Shown one piece after another: positions 1 to 8,276 of a stretch of DNA of 64,000 nt (its first letter is position 1; each line of letters starts with the position of its first letter). The notes beneath the pieces were generated by a model. The model was not told the origin of the DNA. It did no database searches and was given only the letters and a program-made list of their open reading frames with translations. Source of the stretch: Fructobacillus cardui (GTDB taxonomy: Bacteria > Bacillota > Bacilli > Lactobacillales > Lactobacillaceae); the NCBI RefSeq assembly GCF_023218935.1, contig NZ_JAJIAL010000003.1; one strand, given 5' to 3'. The position numbers were made by a program, and so were the translations under genes.

Positions 1-1
1 A

Positions 2-115
2 GTTACCACTGATGCTTCGCTTAGCAAAGCCATTAAGTTGTCAGAAAATGAAGTTAAGGATACAGATTTTGATTTGACAAAGTTGACTTTCTACGAAAAC
101 AAGCCAGGTAAGTAA
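2..115 (+). CDS. C-terminal end of an unidentified prophage early gene (partial)
   Basis: An open frame enters from the left edge and stops at TAA 113-115, giving 37 residues that end LTFYENKPGK. It lies nine bases before the RusA-like gene on the same strand, so it probably belongs to the replication/recombination block of the prophage. The fragment is too short to assign a family. Codon use matches the neighbouring phage genes. Confidence 0.5.
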   Translation, partial: VTTDASLSKAIKLSENEVKDTDFDLTKLTFYENKPGK

Positions 116-124
116 GGTGAAACA

Positions 125-520
125 ATGAGGGACTGCATTGTTGAATTTGATTTAAATGTTCTCAAACAATTCACTCTCAATAAGTACATTCAGGCTGAAC
201 GTCAGAACCGTTACATTGGGTCTAAGATGAAGAAGCAGGCAACCAATTACTGCCAGCTAGTAGTACAGCAGGCCATGGTAGACGGTGTACGATTTGAGTG
301 GCCATGTAAGTTAGAAATTAAGTGGTATTTACCTGACCAACGTATAGATCCAGATAATTGGTCATTTACGAAGAAATTTATTTTTGATGGCATGCAGAAG
401 GCAAATATTAGTAGCGAAATGTTCTTGCCAAACGATAGCTATAAATTCGTAAAAGGGTATGACGAGACATTTGAAGTTGATAAGTTACATCCAAGAGTTG
501 AGATTAGAGCAATTAAATGA
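125..520 (+). CDS. rusA: RusA-family Holliday junction resolvase
   Basis: This 131-residue protein matches RusA endodeoxyribonucleases in length and signature. The acidic DPDN motif (Asp75, Asp77, Asn78) is followed by Lys83/84 and Asp88, which form the metal-binding catalytic cluster of the family. RusA enzymes resolve four-way junctions during phage recombination and before packaging. The start ATG at 125 follows an AAGGTGA ribosome site. It sits just before the late regulator, the usual end of the early region in Siphoviridae- and Myoviridae-like phages of Firmicutes. The enzyme would act in the cytoplasm on replicating phage DNA. Confidence 0.85.
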   Translation: MRDCIVEFDLNVLKQFTLNKYIQAERQNRYIGSKMKKQATNYCQLVVQQAMVDGVRFEWPCKLEIKWYLPDQRIDPDNWSFTKKFIFDGMQKANISSEMFLPNDSYKFVKGYDETFEVDKLHPRVEIRAIK

Positions 521-560
521 GGTGGCGGTTATCCGTCATACACAATTGAAAGGATTAAAT

Positions 561-983
561 GTGGCAGATAAATTGGACAAATTATTTACCGAATATTTCT
601 CTGGAGAAATTGAGAAGAAGATTGCTTGGCGTAGATTTGAGCTTCGTTTTGATAACCCAAAAATTGATGAAAACGTTGGTGGTGGTCGAAAGAAAAATGA
701 AATTAATCGAGTGCTTGATAAACAGTTAATCAAAGAAGAGTCAGACCATGAGATTATTGAATTAACAAAGCGCTATGAATCAGTTAAACAATTCATGATG
801 ACATTAGATCCACAGCTAGTGACAATGCTTGATTATCACTACGACACACGCAAGTCATACGTATGGGGAAAGGTAGCGCAGATGATGTACAAATCAAAAA
901 GCCAGTGCTTAAGAGATTTGCAGAAAGCAAAGCAGGAATACCTGGAAAGCCCCTGGGCTAGGGCAGTGGATAACTTAATGTAG
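561..983 (+). CDS. RinA/ArpU-like phage late transcription regulator
   Basis: This 140-residue basic protein has the C-terminal sigma-like helix-turn-helix of RinA/ArpU (DUF722/DUF1492) regulators, with the segment from about residue 85 to the end carrying WGKVAQMMYKSKSQCLRDL. I chose GTG 561 because a GAAAGG ribosome site lies seven bases upstream; the open frame extends back to 459 but overlaps rusA heavily. Such proteins activate late genes for packaging, morphogenesis and lysis. Directly repeated sites and a promoter lie immediately downstream, which fits that role. Confidence 0.7.
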   Translation: MADKLDKLFTEYFSGEIEKKIAWRRFELRFDNPKIDENVGGGRKKNEINRVLDKQLIKEESDHEIIELTKRYESVKQFMMTLDPQLVTMLDYHYDTRKSYVWGKVAQMMYKSKSQCLRDLQKAKQEYLESPWARAVDNLM

Positions 984-989
984 TAAAAA

Positions 990-1045
990 CATGCGACTCT
1001 CATGCGACTTTTGGCCTCAAAAAAGGTGGTATATTTGTAGTATAG
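990..1045 (+). promoter_or_regulatory. Putative prophage late promoter with paired activator sites
   Basis: CATGCGACT occurs twice, at 990-998 and 1001-1009, one helical turn apart. It is followed after a short gap by GGTGGTATATTTGTAGTATAG, which contains -10-like hexamers. Repeats of this type just downstream of RinA/ArpU genes and upstream of the terminase genes are typical late control regions. That the adjacent regulator binds these repeats is inference. Confidence 0.5.
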
Positions 1046-1066
1046 AAAATTTCATATAAATGGAAT

Positions 1067-1290
1067 TTTAGCAGCGGCAACTTATTATTTCTCCAATTAC
1101 TTTTTCTTTGTTAATGCCACTGCTTTTTGAGCAAATGGCTAGGCCTCGTGATTGTTCTTTGTGGGAGTTATCACGGTTAGAAAACTCGTTCGGGTGCGAT
1201 TCCTGATTTGCTCATAGTAGTATTAGCGTACTGCTGTTATTTGGAGTTTCGGAAACACCTTGCTGGAAATAACTGAACTAGAACGGTCAG
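1067..1290 (+). ncRNA. Structured RNA with a tRNA-like module (candidate)
   Basis: No ORF explains this stretch, but it folds into consecutive helices. The first is GCAG/CTGC plus GGCA/TGCC (1071-1123). Next is a tRNA-like unit at 1129-1214: a 7-bp acceptor-like stem GAGCAAA/TTTGCTC directly abutting a T-arm TCGGG-TGCGATT-CCTGA. A further hairpin is GTTATTT/AAATAAC (1236-1273). The 5' half of the tRNA-like unit does not form a normal D-arm or anticodon arm; instead CGTGAT/ATCACG closes a 17-base loop. It may be a degenerate tRNA, a phage regulatory RNA or part of the late-transcript leader. Confidence 0.4.
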
Positions 1291-1380
1291 TGATAAATGT
1301 TTTATTTTGACTTATTAGAGACTTTTTTGTTAACTATATTGTATATTTTTGTTATATTATAGAAACAAAGGAGAAAAAAT

Positions 1381-1914
1381 ATGGATAAGTTTATTAATAA
1401 AATGCGACGATCATTAGGAATTAATGGTCTACTAACTGCGTTGTTTGGTGTGTTTGTTATTGTTTGGCCTGAGAAAAGCGCTTCTTTTATTTCGATGATC
1501 ATTGGTTTTTCACTGTTAGTTACCGGATTCGTTAGATTCCTTGCTAGTTTTAACCGACAAAATGAGATTGATATGAATCACATTGTTAATGTTATGGTTT
1601 CTATTGTTTATTGGTTGGCAGGTATTTTTATTTTTGCTGACATTAAGTATGCAACGATATCATTATTGATTGTTGTTGGTATTTTAGTTGGAATCGCATG
1701 GGTTTCTGAGGGAATTTCTCAATTAACATTTTTAAATAATATTTCAAATGGGCGCGCAGCATTTGTTTTTTTGGCAATTATCAATATTATTGCAGGCGTT
1801 GTGTTAATTATTAGTCCGTTTATCGGGGGATTGCTTTTATGGCAGTTCTTGGGATTCATGTTGTTATTTATTGGTGTGATGAAACTTGTACAGTATTTTG
1901 TTATTCGTAGTTGA
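1381..1914 (+). CDS. DUF308 (HdeD-like) membrane protein, prophage cargo
   Basis: This 177-residue protein has about six hydrophobic segments, arranged as three helix pairs as in DUF308/HdeD membrane proteins. HdeD of enterobacteria is linked with acid resistance, but the biochemical role of the family is not established. The ATG at 1381 follows GGAGAAAAAAT. The gene sits between the late regulator and the terminase genes, is preceded by AT-rich promoter-like sequence (TTGTTA at about 1327, TATATT at about 1354) and is closed by its own terminator. It therefore looks like an independently transcribed cargo gene that may serve the lysogen rather than the virion. Confidence 0.7.
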   Translation: MDKFINKMRRSLGINGLLTALFGVFVIVWPEKSASFISMIIGFSLLVTGFVRFLASFNRQNEIDMNHIVNVMVSIVYWLAGIFIFADIKYATISLLIVVGILVGIAWVSEGISQLTFLNNISNGRAAFVFLAIINIIAGVVLIISPFIGGLLLWQFLGFMLLFIGVMKLVQYFVIRS

Positions 1915-1938
1915 GCACTTTCAAATAAACTAGATAGT

Positions 1939-1977
1939 AAAAATCGTCAGTTATTTAAATATAACGGCGATTTTTTT
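1939..1977 (+). terminator. Intrinsic terminator after the DUF308 gene
   Basis: AAAATCG pairs with CGATTTT, with an inner GTTAT/ATAAC helix, followed by a run of seven T. It isolates the DUF308 gene from the packaging genes downstream. Confidence 0.8.
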
Positions 1978-2003
1978 GATATGAAAGGAGTTATAAAATC
2001 AAA

Positions 2004-2153
2004 ATGAAAGATAAGATTATGAAACACTTAGGCCACCGGTTTGAATGGCTGTGTGTAGGCGCGTTGTATATGGTCGCAGTAGGTTCATTTATCGGAGCGA
2101 TCGGTATTATTACTTTAGGCATTAAGATTGCCTGGTTTGGAGCAACGTTCTAA
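2004..2153 (+). CDS. Small one- or two-span membrane protein of the prophage
   Basis: A 49-residue ORF starts at ATG 2004 after an AAAGGAG ribosome site and ends at TAA 2151-2153, overlapping the next start by one base. Residues about 17-45 are hydrophobic and glycine-rich (VGALYMVAVGSFIGAIGIIT), enough for one long or two short membrane segments. I do not recognise a family. Tight coupling to the next ORF suggests both are real and co-expressed. Confidence 0.55.
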   Translation: MKDKIMKHLGHRFEWLCVGALYMVAVGSFIGAIGIITLGIKIAWFGATF

Positions 2154-2338
2154 TGATTTATGAAGATAAAGAGACCAGAATGCAGCGATATAAAGAACAG
2201 GCAACTGCTGTCAATAAACAGTTCATTACTGTGACTGATGAGCGGCCAGAAAAGCATGATTATCGGCATGCAAATATGCGGGCTGGATTTCGATTTGGTG
2301 CGATTAATTACCATAAACATATGAGATGGTTAGATTAA
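2153..2338 (+). CDS. Small hypothetical phage protein
   Basis: A 61-residue charged, soluble protein starts at ATG 2153, which overlaps the preceding stop codon (TAATG), indicating translational coupling. The sequence is rich in Lys, Arg, His and aromatic residues and has no motif I recognise. It is followed by a terminator and then the terminase small subunit. Small ORFs of this type are common just before packaging genes. Confidence 0.5.
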   Translation: MIYEDKETRMQRYKEQATAVNKQFITVTDERPEKHDYRHANMRAGFRFGAINYHKHMRWLD

Positions 2339-2344
2339 ATAGTG

Positions 2345-2364
2345 AGGCCTATTTGGCCTTTTTT
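2345..2364 (+). terminator. Short intrinsic terminator before terS
   Basis: AGGCC and GGCCT pair around a 5-base loop and are followed by six T. The stem is short, so termination may be partial. Confidence 0.6.
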
Positions 2365-2402
2365 AGTACATAAATAAATACGAAAGGAGGAACAGCAATG
2401 AC

Positions 2403-3244
2403 ATGACAAAACGTGATGAAGCTAAGCAAGATTATTTAGCTGGTATGAAGTATCAGGAAATAGCTGATAAATATGGTGTGTCTATTTCTACAGTTAAGAT
2501 GTGGAAGTCACGTTACTGGTCACAAAAGGTCACAAAAAAAGTCACAAGGTCACAAAAAAGGTCACACCTAAAAAAGAACTGCACCCAGCTATTCAAGAGT
2601 TAGATGAAAGCGAGCTGAATGATAAGCAAAAAGCCTTTGTTAGGGAGTTTGTGCGACTTTCAAATGCGACTCAGGCATATATCATTGCGTACGGTGTTGA
2701 GTACAATACAGCAATGGTACAAGGGTCTATATCCCTAAGAAACCCTAAGATAAAATCAGAAATCAAACGTCTACGCCAGGCTCGATTAGCAGAGCTCGGC
2801 ATAGGCGTTTTTGAGTTGATTGACGATATGGCTAAAGAGGCCAGGGCAGCCATTCGTGACTACGCCAATTGGGGTTCTGATGAGTTTGACGCTATTGACG
2901 AAGAGAGTAGAAAGCAATACACCAAGCACAAGTCATGGGTTGCACTGAAAGATAGTGACTCGGTTGATAGCTGGGCGGTCAAGAAGGTTACAGTTGGGAA
3001 AGATGGTCCAATCGTTGAACTACATGACCGCAATAAAGCTCGTGATAAGTTGCTGGAATATTTGCGTGATGATGGAACAATTATTAATGAAACGAATAAG
3101 CTTCGTAAAGAACGTGCCGAAGCTGATATTGCTGAAAGCCGTGCTAAGTTGATGGCTGATAGTGATGATAAGGTTGTTTCTGCTGTTGCTGAATTGATGG
3201 ATAAGATTAGTGGAGAAGTTAATGAGAATGATGATGAAGGGTAA
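2403..3244 (+). CDS. terS: Terminase small subunit, split across two frames
   Basis: The small terminase subunit recognises phage DNA and passes it to the large subunit for packaging. The N-terminal frame (from ATG 2403) carries a helix-turn-helix with EIADKYGVSISTVKMWKSRYW at residues about 18-38. The main body (DUF-type Terminase_2, LNDKQKAFVREFVRLSNATQ) is in the -1 frame and stops at 3244. The frames meet in repeated KVTKK-coding sequence containing a run of seven A at 2534-2540. Either one base is missing, or a -1 slip at A-AAA-AAA joins the two parts. The second frame alone has an ATG at 2501 but would lack the DNA-binding helix. Confidence 0.75.
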
Positions 3245-4509
3245 CCTTGCGCATATCTATACTGATAAGCAGATTGAGGCTATCAAGGCTTACACAAATG
3301 AAGACTTTAAAATCATGATTCTTTCTGGTGCTGTCCGTACTGGTAAAACGGTCGTTGATAATGACATCTTCCTGATGGAACTGTTGCGGGTATCTGATCA
3401 GGCAAAGAGGGAACACATTGACGAACCTATTTATATTCTTGGCGGTGTTTCATCGAAAACGATTGCTAACAACGTGTTAAACCCTATTGAGAATCGTCTC
3501 CACTTGCCGATTAACTTCGACAAGAACGGTTCTTTTAAATTGTTTGGGGTTAAGGTCGTTCTTGCTTATACGGGTACTGAACGAGGCGTTGGTAGTATTC
3601 GAGGCCTAACGGCATATGGTGCTTATGTCAACGAAGCGAGCCTTGCGGTTGAGAACGTTTTTAATGAAATCAACCAGCGTGTTTCTAAGCCTAATGGTCG
3701 AATCATCTGCGATACGAACCCAGACAGTCCCAGTCACTGGCTTAAGCAGAAGTATATTGGACAAGGCCGGGGATGAAGATGTTCGTATCAGGGTGATTAA
3801 CTTCAAACTTGATGACAATCGCAAGTTTCTTTCTGAAGATTATATCAAGCAATTAAAGGCAAGTTATGGAAGCGGTGCATTATATGACCGCGCCATATTA
3901 GGGCTGTGGACTTCTGCAGAAGGAGCTGTTTATGCTGACTGGTATGACAATGAAAACTACATCGAGCGTGCAGATTTGCCTCAAATGAAGCGGTATATAG
4001 CTGGTGTCGATTTGGGATATAAGCACTACGGCTCAATTGTTGTTATCGGCGTTGGTATTGATGACCGTTACTATCTTGTCTATGAACATAGCAGGCAACT
4101 CAAGCCAATTAGCTACTGGGTAGAGGTTGGCAAAGAAGTCGAAAGCTTGTTTGGACGTGATATACCATTCATCTGTGACACCGCTAGAACAGAACACATT
4201 GACGCTTTTTCTGACGCAGGACTGAATGCCCAATATGCTGATAAAAAGGTAGAAGAAGGTATCGAGATTATGGCTTCGCTGATTAAACGACGTGAATTCT
4301 TGTGCGTTCGTGACGTGTTAACCAGTCGTGACCAAAGCGGTAACAGTGTGTCAATCTTCGAGGACAACATTCACGGTTACGTTTGGGCCGACAAGACTGG
4401 TAAAGTTGTCAAGGATCATGATGATTCGCTTGATGCAATCAGATATGTGATTAAAGACATCATGAACAACAAGAATATAAAGAGTGTGACTCAAATGCTC
4501 TTTAGTTAG
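3222..4509 (+). pseudogene. terL: Terminase large subunit, frameshifted
   Basis: The large terminase is the ATPase-nuclease that drives DNA into the prohead. The first frame has a Walker A (SGAVRTGKT) and a Walker B-like segment (YGAYVNEASL). The second frame has the RNase H-like nuclease, with VDLGYKHYG and the distal DSLDAIRYV. Removing one G of the pair at 3759-3760 joins them smoothly as KYIDKAGDEDVR, so a single-base insertion breaks the gene. I placed the start at ATG 3222 behind GGAG; it overlaps the end of terS. If the insertion is real, packaging is lost and the prophage cannot form infectious particles. Confidence 0.85.
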
Positions 4510-4520
4510 GAGGAAGCAAT

Positions 4521-6086
4521 ATGGCGAAGAAAACGGACAGCATAAACGATGGCGTGATGTTCCTAAACGATGGCAAAACTTTCTCATCGACTGCAAGGGT
4601 AGACGAGAACGGTGTGTTTTATGTTAAAGCGTTTGGAGACGATAGCTCATGGCAAGGGTTGAAGTATAGCGATTTAAACCAAATCATTAGCTACCACAAG
4701 AACGAAATGAAGAACAAGTATGACCGTCTCTTTAAATATTACAAGGGTCAACATACAGCTATCGTTGACCAAAGAGTTAAGGCTGATTTCAAGCCTGATA
4801 ATCGTTTAATCATCAACTATCCAAAACAACTTGTTAAGGCTTTCTCCGGTTACTTCGCTGGAGTGGCTCCTGATATTTCTGTAACCGTCAATGACGATGA
4901 TGGTGAAATGGCAAAAGAGATTGACGATGCTAACACAGAGTTAAAGCACTTTAATCGTTTGAATCAAATTGACAAGTTTTACTCGGAAGAGTCCAAATAC
5001 GTTGATATTTTTGGGCGTGCTATGGCGTTTGTCTTCCAAGACGAAATAGGACAAACACGATTGACGGAAATTGATCCACGTGACGGGTTCATCATTTACA
5101 ATGACGGACTGCAAAAGATACCCGTGTTTGCTGTTCTGTACACCGGCAAGACAAATGGAGTCGGTGATGACCTATATGACACGGCCAACTTGTACTCGTA
5201 TGAAGTTGAGGTTTCAAAAAACGCTAATACCGGTCTAAACGAAGTGAATGCTTCAGTCAAACAACTAATTGACTTCAAGATTGGTTCGGATATTAACGAC
5301 TCTTATATTGAGTTTAACGACAGCGTGCTTGATTATGGGCGTTTGCCAATGGTTGAGTTTTCTGTTGACCGTGAGCGAATGGGACTGTACGAAGACGTTA
5401 TGACAATTATTGACGCAATCGACAGTGCGATGTCAGAAAAGAAAAACGACGTTGATTACTTCGGCGACGCTTTCATGAAGATTATCAACTTCAAAATGAG
5501 CGACCCGAAGGACGAAGATTCCGCTGACCTGCGTGACAAACGAATTTTTGAAGGTCGCACTGATGGGGATGGGCGCACTAGTGATATCGGGTTTGTTGAG
5601 AAGCCTAACGCAGATGAGACGCAGGAACACTTGATAAATCGGCTAGTACAGACAATGTATGACATTAGTAGCGTTGTAAACCTGAACGATCGAGAGTTTA
5701 CGAACGCTGCCAGTGGGACAGCTCTTAAACAACGTCTGCAAGGTATGCGCCAGTTGGCCAATACAAAGGCAAGCAGTTTCCAAAAGTCGATGATTGAAAT
5801 TTATCGGTGCTTTTTCAATATTAACGGTATTGAAGACATGGTAGGCAACATCGAAATCAAGCCAAATTACACGGAACCAATCGACCTACTAGACATCTCA
5901 CAGTCACTAGTCAACATGATGAATGTGCGTGCTGCGGGTGGCATATCACTTGAGACAATCCTTTCCAACATTCAGATTGTTAAGGATGCTCAAGGAGAAA
6001 TGACAAAGATTGAGTTAGACCGAAAAACCATGAATGGTACTGCTACCGAAATCAAGCCAATCATGAAGCGTAATGATAATGGTTAA
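4521..6086 (+). CDS. Phage portal protein (SPP1 gp6-like)
   Basis: The 521-residue product has the length and pattern of SPP1-type portal proteins, including the N-terminal YYKGQHTAIVDQR and NYPKQLVKAFSGYFAG segments and the C-terminal ASGTALKQRLQGMRQLANTKA helix region. Portals form the dodecameric ring at one capsid vertex through which DNA enters and to which the neck attaches. The start ATG 4521 has a strong AGGAGGAA site and lies 11 bases after terL. A terminator follows. Confidence 0.9.
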   Translation: MAKKTDSINDGVMFLNDGKTFSSTARVDENGVFYVKAFGDDSSWQGLKYSDLNQIISYHKNEMKNKYDRLFKYYKGQHTAIVDQRVKADFKPDNRLIINYPKQLVKAFSGYFAGVAPDISVTVNDDDGEMAKEIDDANTELKHFNRLNQIDKFYSEESKYVDIFGRAMAFVFQDEIGQTRLTEIDPRDGFIIYNDGLQKIPVFAVLYTGKTNGVGDDLYDTANLYSYEVEVSKNANTGLNEVNASVKQLIDFKIGSDINDSYIEFNDSVLDYGRLPMVEFSVDRERMGLYEDVMTIIDAIDSAMSEKKNDVDYFGDAFMKIINFKMSDPKDEDSADLRDKRIFEGRTDGDGRTSDIGFVEKPNADETQEHLINRLVQTMYDISSVVNLNDREFTNAASGTALKQRLQGMRQLANTKASSFQKSMIEIYRCFFNINGIEDMVGNIEIKPNYTEPIDLLDISQSLVNMMNVRAAGGISLETILSNIQIVKDAQGEMTKIELDRKTMNGTATEIKPIMKRNDNG

Positions 6087-6096
6087 AGCTAATTTG

Positions 6097-6131
6097 AAAG
6101 CGACCACAATAAAAAAGTAGTCGCTTTTTTG
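6097..6131 (+). terminator. Hairpin with T-run after the portal gene
   Basis: AAAGCGAC (6097-6104) pairs with GTCGCTTT (6120-6127) and runs into T-rich sequence. It lies inside the late gene order, so read-through or antitermination must be expected. Confidence 0.65.
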
Positions 6132-6146
6132 TTCGGAGGAATTGAT

Positions 6147-7160
6147 GTGATTAGTGCAGATGATAAGAAGAGCGATCAACAATATATCCAAGATGTGCTG
6201 AATAACGACATTGAACTGTCGAAATCGCTCAACAAGCTAAGTAAATCAACACTCGACAAACTAAGAATTGCGCTGGCGGACTTGCTAGAAGACGACCTAG
6301 GCAATTCAATCGGTACGATTCCTGTTTACTTCCTGGATAAACTGCCCGGAAAGAAGCAAGCAGAGGTTATTAATCGGCTGTATGAGGATATTGAGGCTGA
6401 TAAAGACATGATGGGCAGTCATGAGGTTCAGTTAGGCCTTGATACGTCATTGAATAGTTATAAATCAAGCAACAGTGCTGCTATCACAGTCGCTGTTTTT
6501 TTAGTTTTGCTTGGACACATGAAAGATTCAAACAGAATCATGCAGAAAAGCGGTAAATCAGACCGTGAAATGGCTATTTCCCATCTAATTGATAAAGGTG
6601 GGCAATTTGAAGGAAATAAGCTTATAGCAGGTATTGCGCCTGATTTTGCAAAAACAGCAGACGCAAACGGAAACACGGTGTCTGAAATTAACTACAACGC
6701 CACTGTTAACGCTTCAAATGGTATTGCTAACGCAGTAAAGGGAAAGATTAGAACAGGCGTTAATCGTGATGATATGGCTGTTTTTTTGAACAGTGGAAAT
6801 GTACAGCCGGCTATTGTATCGAAAGATGACAAGGTAACAAGGGATTACAAAGTTAAGAATGAAAACAATCCAACAGGTTGGCTATCAAGATTAGACAGCG
6901 ACAACATTCGAACGTATAGAACTATGACCGCATTGGCTCATTCACTATACAAAAAGGAGATTGCCAAGGCGCTAAAAATTAAGCAGGCAACCATCATTAA
7001 CGAAACCGATCCATGCAAATTTTGCGTTGAAAATATCGGACGAATATTCACGGTTGATGATGCAACTTCAAGAGTTCCGAGTCACTACAACTGCCGGTGC
7101 GAGGTTCGATTGGTAAACGATTATGGCGAAGTCACAGATGACGACCCAGATGACGAGTAA
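6147..7160 (+). CDS. Phage head morphogenesis protein (Mu gpF / SPP1 gp7 type)
   Basis: This protein of about 337 residues belongs to the minor-head family that assists portal incorporation and capsid assembly. The C-terminal signature is clear: CKFC, a spaced Gly and DDA, then PSHYNCRCEVRLV, a probable metal-binding Cys/His cluster. I selected GTG 6147, six bases behind GGAGGA; the frame is open back to a TTG at 6129 that includes the ribosome site. The position between portal and scaffold is standard. Confidence 0.85.
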   Translation: MISADDKKSDQQYIQDVLNNDIELSKSLNKLSKSTLDKLRIALADLLEDDLGNSIGTIPVYFLDKLPGKKQAEVINRLYEDIEADKDMMGSHEVQLGLDTSLNSYKSSNSAAITVAVFLVLLGHMKDSNRIMQKSGKSDREMAISHLIDKGGQFEGNKLIAGIAPDFAKTADANGNTVSEINYNATVNASNGIANAVKGKIRTGVNRDDMAVFLNSGNVQPAIVSKDDKVTRDYKVKNENNPTGWLSRLDSDNIRTYRTMTALAHSLYKKEIAKALKIKQATIINETDPCKFCVENIGRIFTVDDATSRVPSHYNCRCEVRLVNDYGEVTDDDPDDE

Positions 7161-7173
7161 AAGGAGGAAATAA

Positions 7174-7515
7174 ATAGTAGCTAAGAGCTCTAAAACGCTT
7201 AAAAAGACAGAAGACGTGTCTTTGGACGTTGAAGAAGAGAAACAGCTGTACAAGCCAAAAGAGCGTGAAATTGAAGCGTTCAAGATTGGGACGAAACAAC
7301 CTGATTGGTTTAAAGCTGTGGTTGGAAATGATATTCAAACATTTTTGCCCCCAATCAAAGACCCACTCAACTATGACGTTGAAGTAAACAAGGACTTGGT
7401 CGTTATTCTACCAAGCGGGCAAACATTCAACGCGGGTTCGTGGATCGTAAAGGACGTGGACGGATTCCACGGATATACGGACAAAGACTTCAAAAAGTTG
7501 TTTGAAAAAATTTAA
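7174..7515 (+). CDS. Small phage head-region protein, likely non-canonical start
   Basis: The recognisable protein (IEAFKIGTKQPDWFKAVVGN, then DLVVILPSGQTFNAGSWIVKD) resembles short phage proteins found beside head genes whose role is not known. The first standard start is GTG 7216, which has no good ribosome site. In frame upstream, a strong AAGGAGG at 7161-7167 is followed at the right distance by ATA-GTA-GCT-AAG, so the ancestral start was probably ATG 7174, now ATA. The resulting 113-residue protein would be poorly translated, or start at 7216 with 99 residues. Confidence 0.6.
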   Translation: MVAKSSKTLKKTEDVSLDVEEEKQLYKPKEREIEAFKIGTKQPDWFKAVVGNDIQTFLPPIKDPLNYDVEVNKDLVVILPSGQTFNAGSWIVKDVDGFHGYTDKDFKKLFEKI

Positions 7516-7608
7516 TTACAACCGCAAACCATGCCCTGCGGTATACAAGTGCGCAAGTGTTGAATAAAAAAGCGAACCAAAACGCTCAAAAATAGGGAGG
7601 AGACTTTT

Positions 7609-8262
7609 ATGACCGAAGCAAACGGTACTCAACAGGAAGACCAACAGAAAATCCAAGGTGGACAAGAAAACCAGAATCAAGGCGGACAAGTAGCGGAGGA
7701 CGACGATAAGTCGAACAATGCCGAAGAAGACAAGGTGACGCTCACAAAGGCAGAACTTAACTCACGTCTTGATCGAGCTGCCAAGAGTAATCAAAAGAAA
7801 GCCATCGAAGAAGCTCTTAATGCTTATAAAGAGAAGCAGAAGGAAGAAGAAAACGAGGCTAAGCGCTTGAAGGGGATGTCAGCCGAAGAGAAAGCTAACG
7901 AGTTAAATAAGAAGCTGGAAGAAGAAAACCGGACTTTGAAGATGAAGATGGCTCGTAACGAGATGACCGCAGAGGCTCGCAAGCAAATCACCGAGAAGGG
8001 AGTCGAAGTAGACGACCATATTCTTGACTTACTTGTCACTGACGAAGCGGACACGACCAATGCGAACATCGAAGCGTATTCTGAAGCAGTCAATCGTGCG
8101 GCTGAAAACCTATTCAAGAAGTCACGCCAAGGAAATTCACTCGGGCACAACGTTGGTAACGGAGGCAATGGAAGTGAAAGCGAAGCAACACGTTTGGCAA
8201 AGCGCCAAAAGGAACTGAACGATGCTGCAAAAAATAGAAGTAGCATGTTCAAGCGAAGTTAA
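7609..8262 (+). CDS. Capsid scaffolding protein (DUF4355)
   Basis: The 217-residue product is acidic and glutamine-rich at the start, then strongly helical and charged from about residue 45 to 140 (EEEENRTLKMKMARNEMTAEA), ending in a basic tail. This is the DUF4355 scaffold pattern, and it sits directly before the capsid genes. Scaffold proteins shape the prohead and leave or are degraded before packaging. The start ATG 7609 follows GGGAGGAG. Confidence 0.85.
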   Translation: MTEANGTQQEDQQKIQGGQENQNQGGQVAEDDDKSNNAEEDKVTLTKAELNSRLDRAAKSNQKKAIEEALNAYKEKQKEEENEAKRLKGMSAEEKANELNKKLEEENRTLKMKMARNEMTAEARKQITEKGVEVDDHILDLLVTDEADTTNANIEAYSEAVNRAAENLFKKSRQGNSLGHNVGNGGNGSESEATRLAKRQKELNDAAKNRSSMFKRS

Positions 8263-8276
8263 GGAGGAGATTGACG

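Noticed and set aside
1129..1214. Amber suppressor tRNA that would read the tape measure TAG
   Set aside because: The tRNA-like fold has no proper anticodon loop, and the CTA seen near 1139 is in the wrong place.
7824..8252. 142-residue minus-strand ORF across the scaffold gene
   Set aside because: It is the antisense shadow of a charged, codon-biased gene, has no ribosome site and encodes Ser/Phe/Arg-rich low-complexity sequence.
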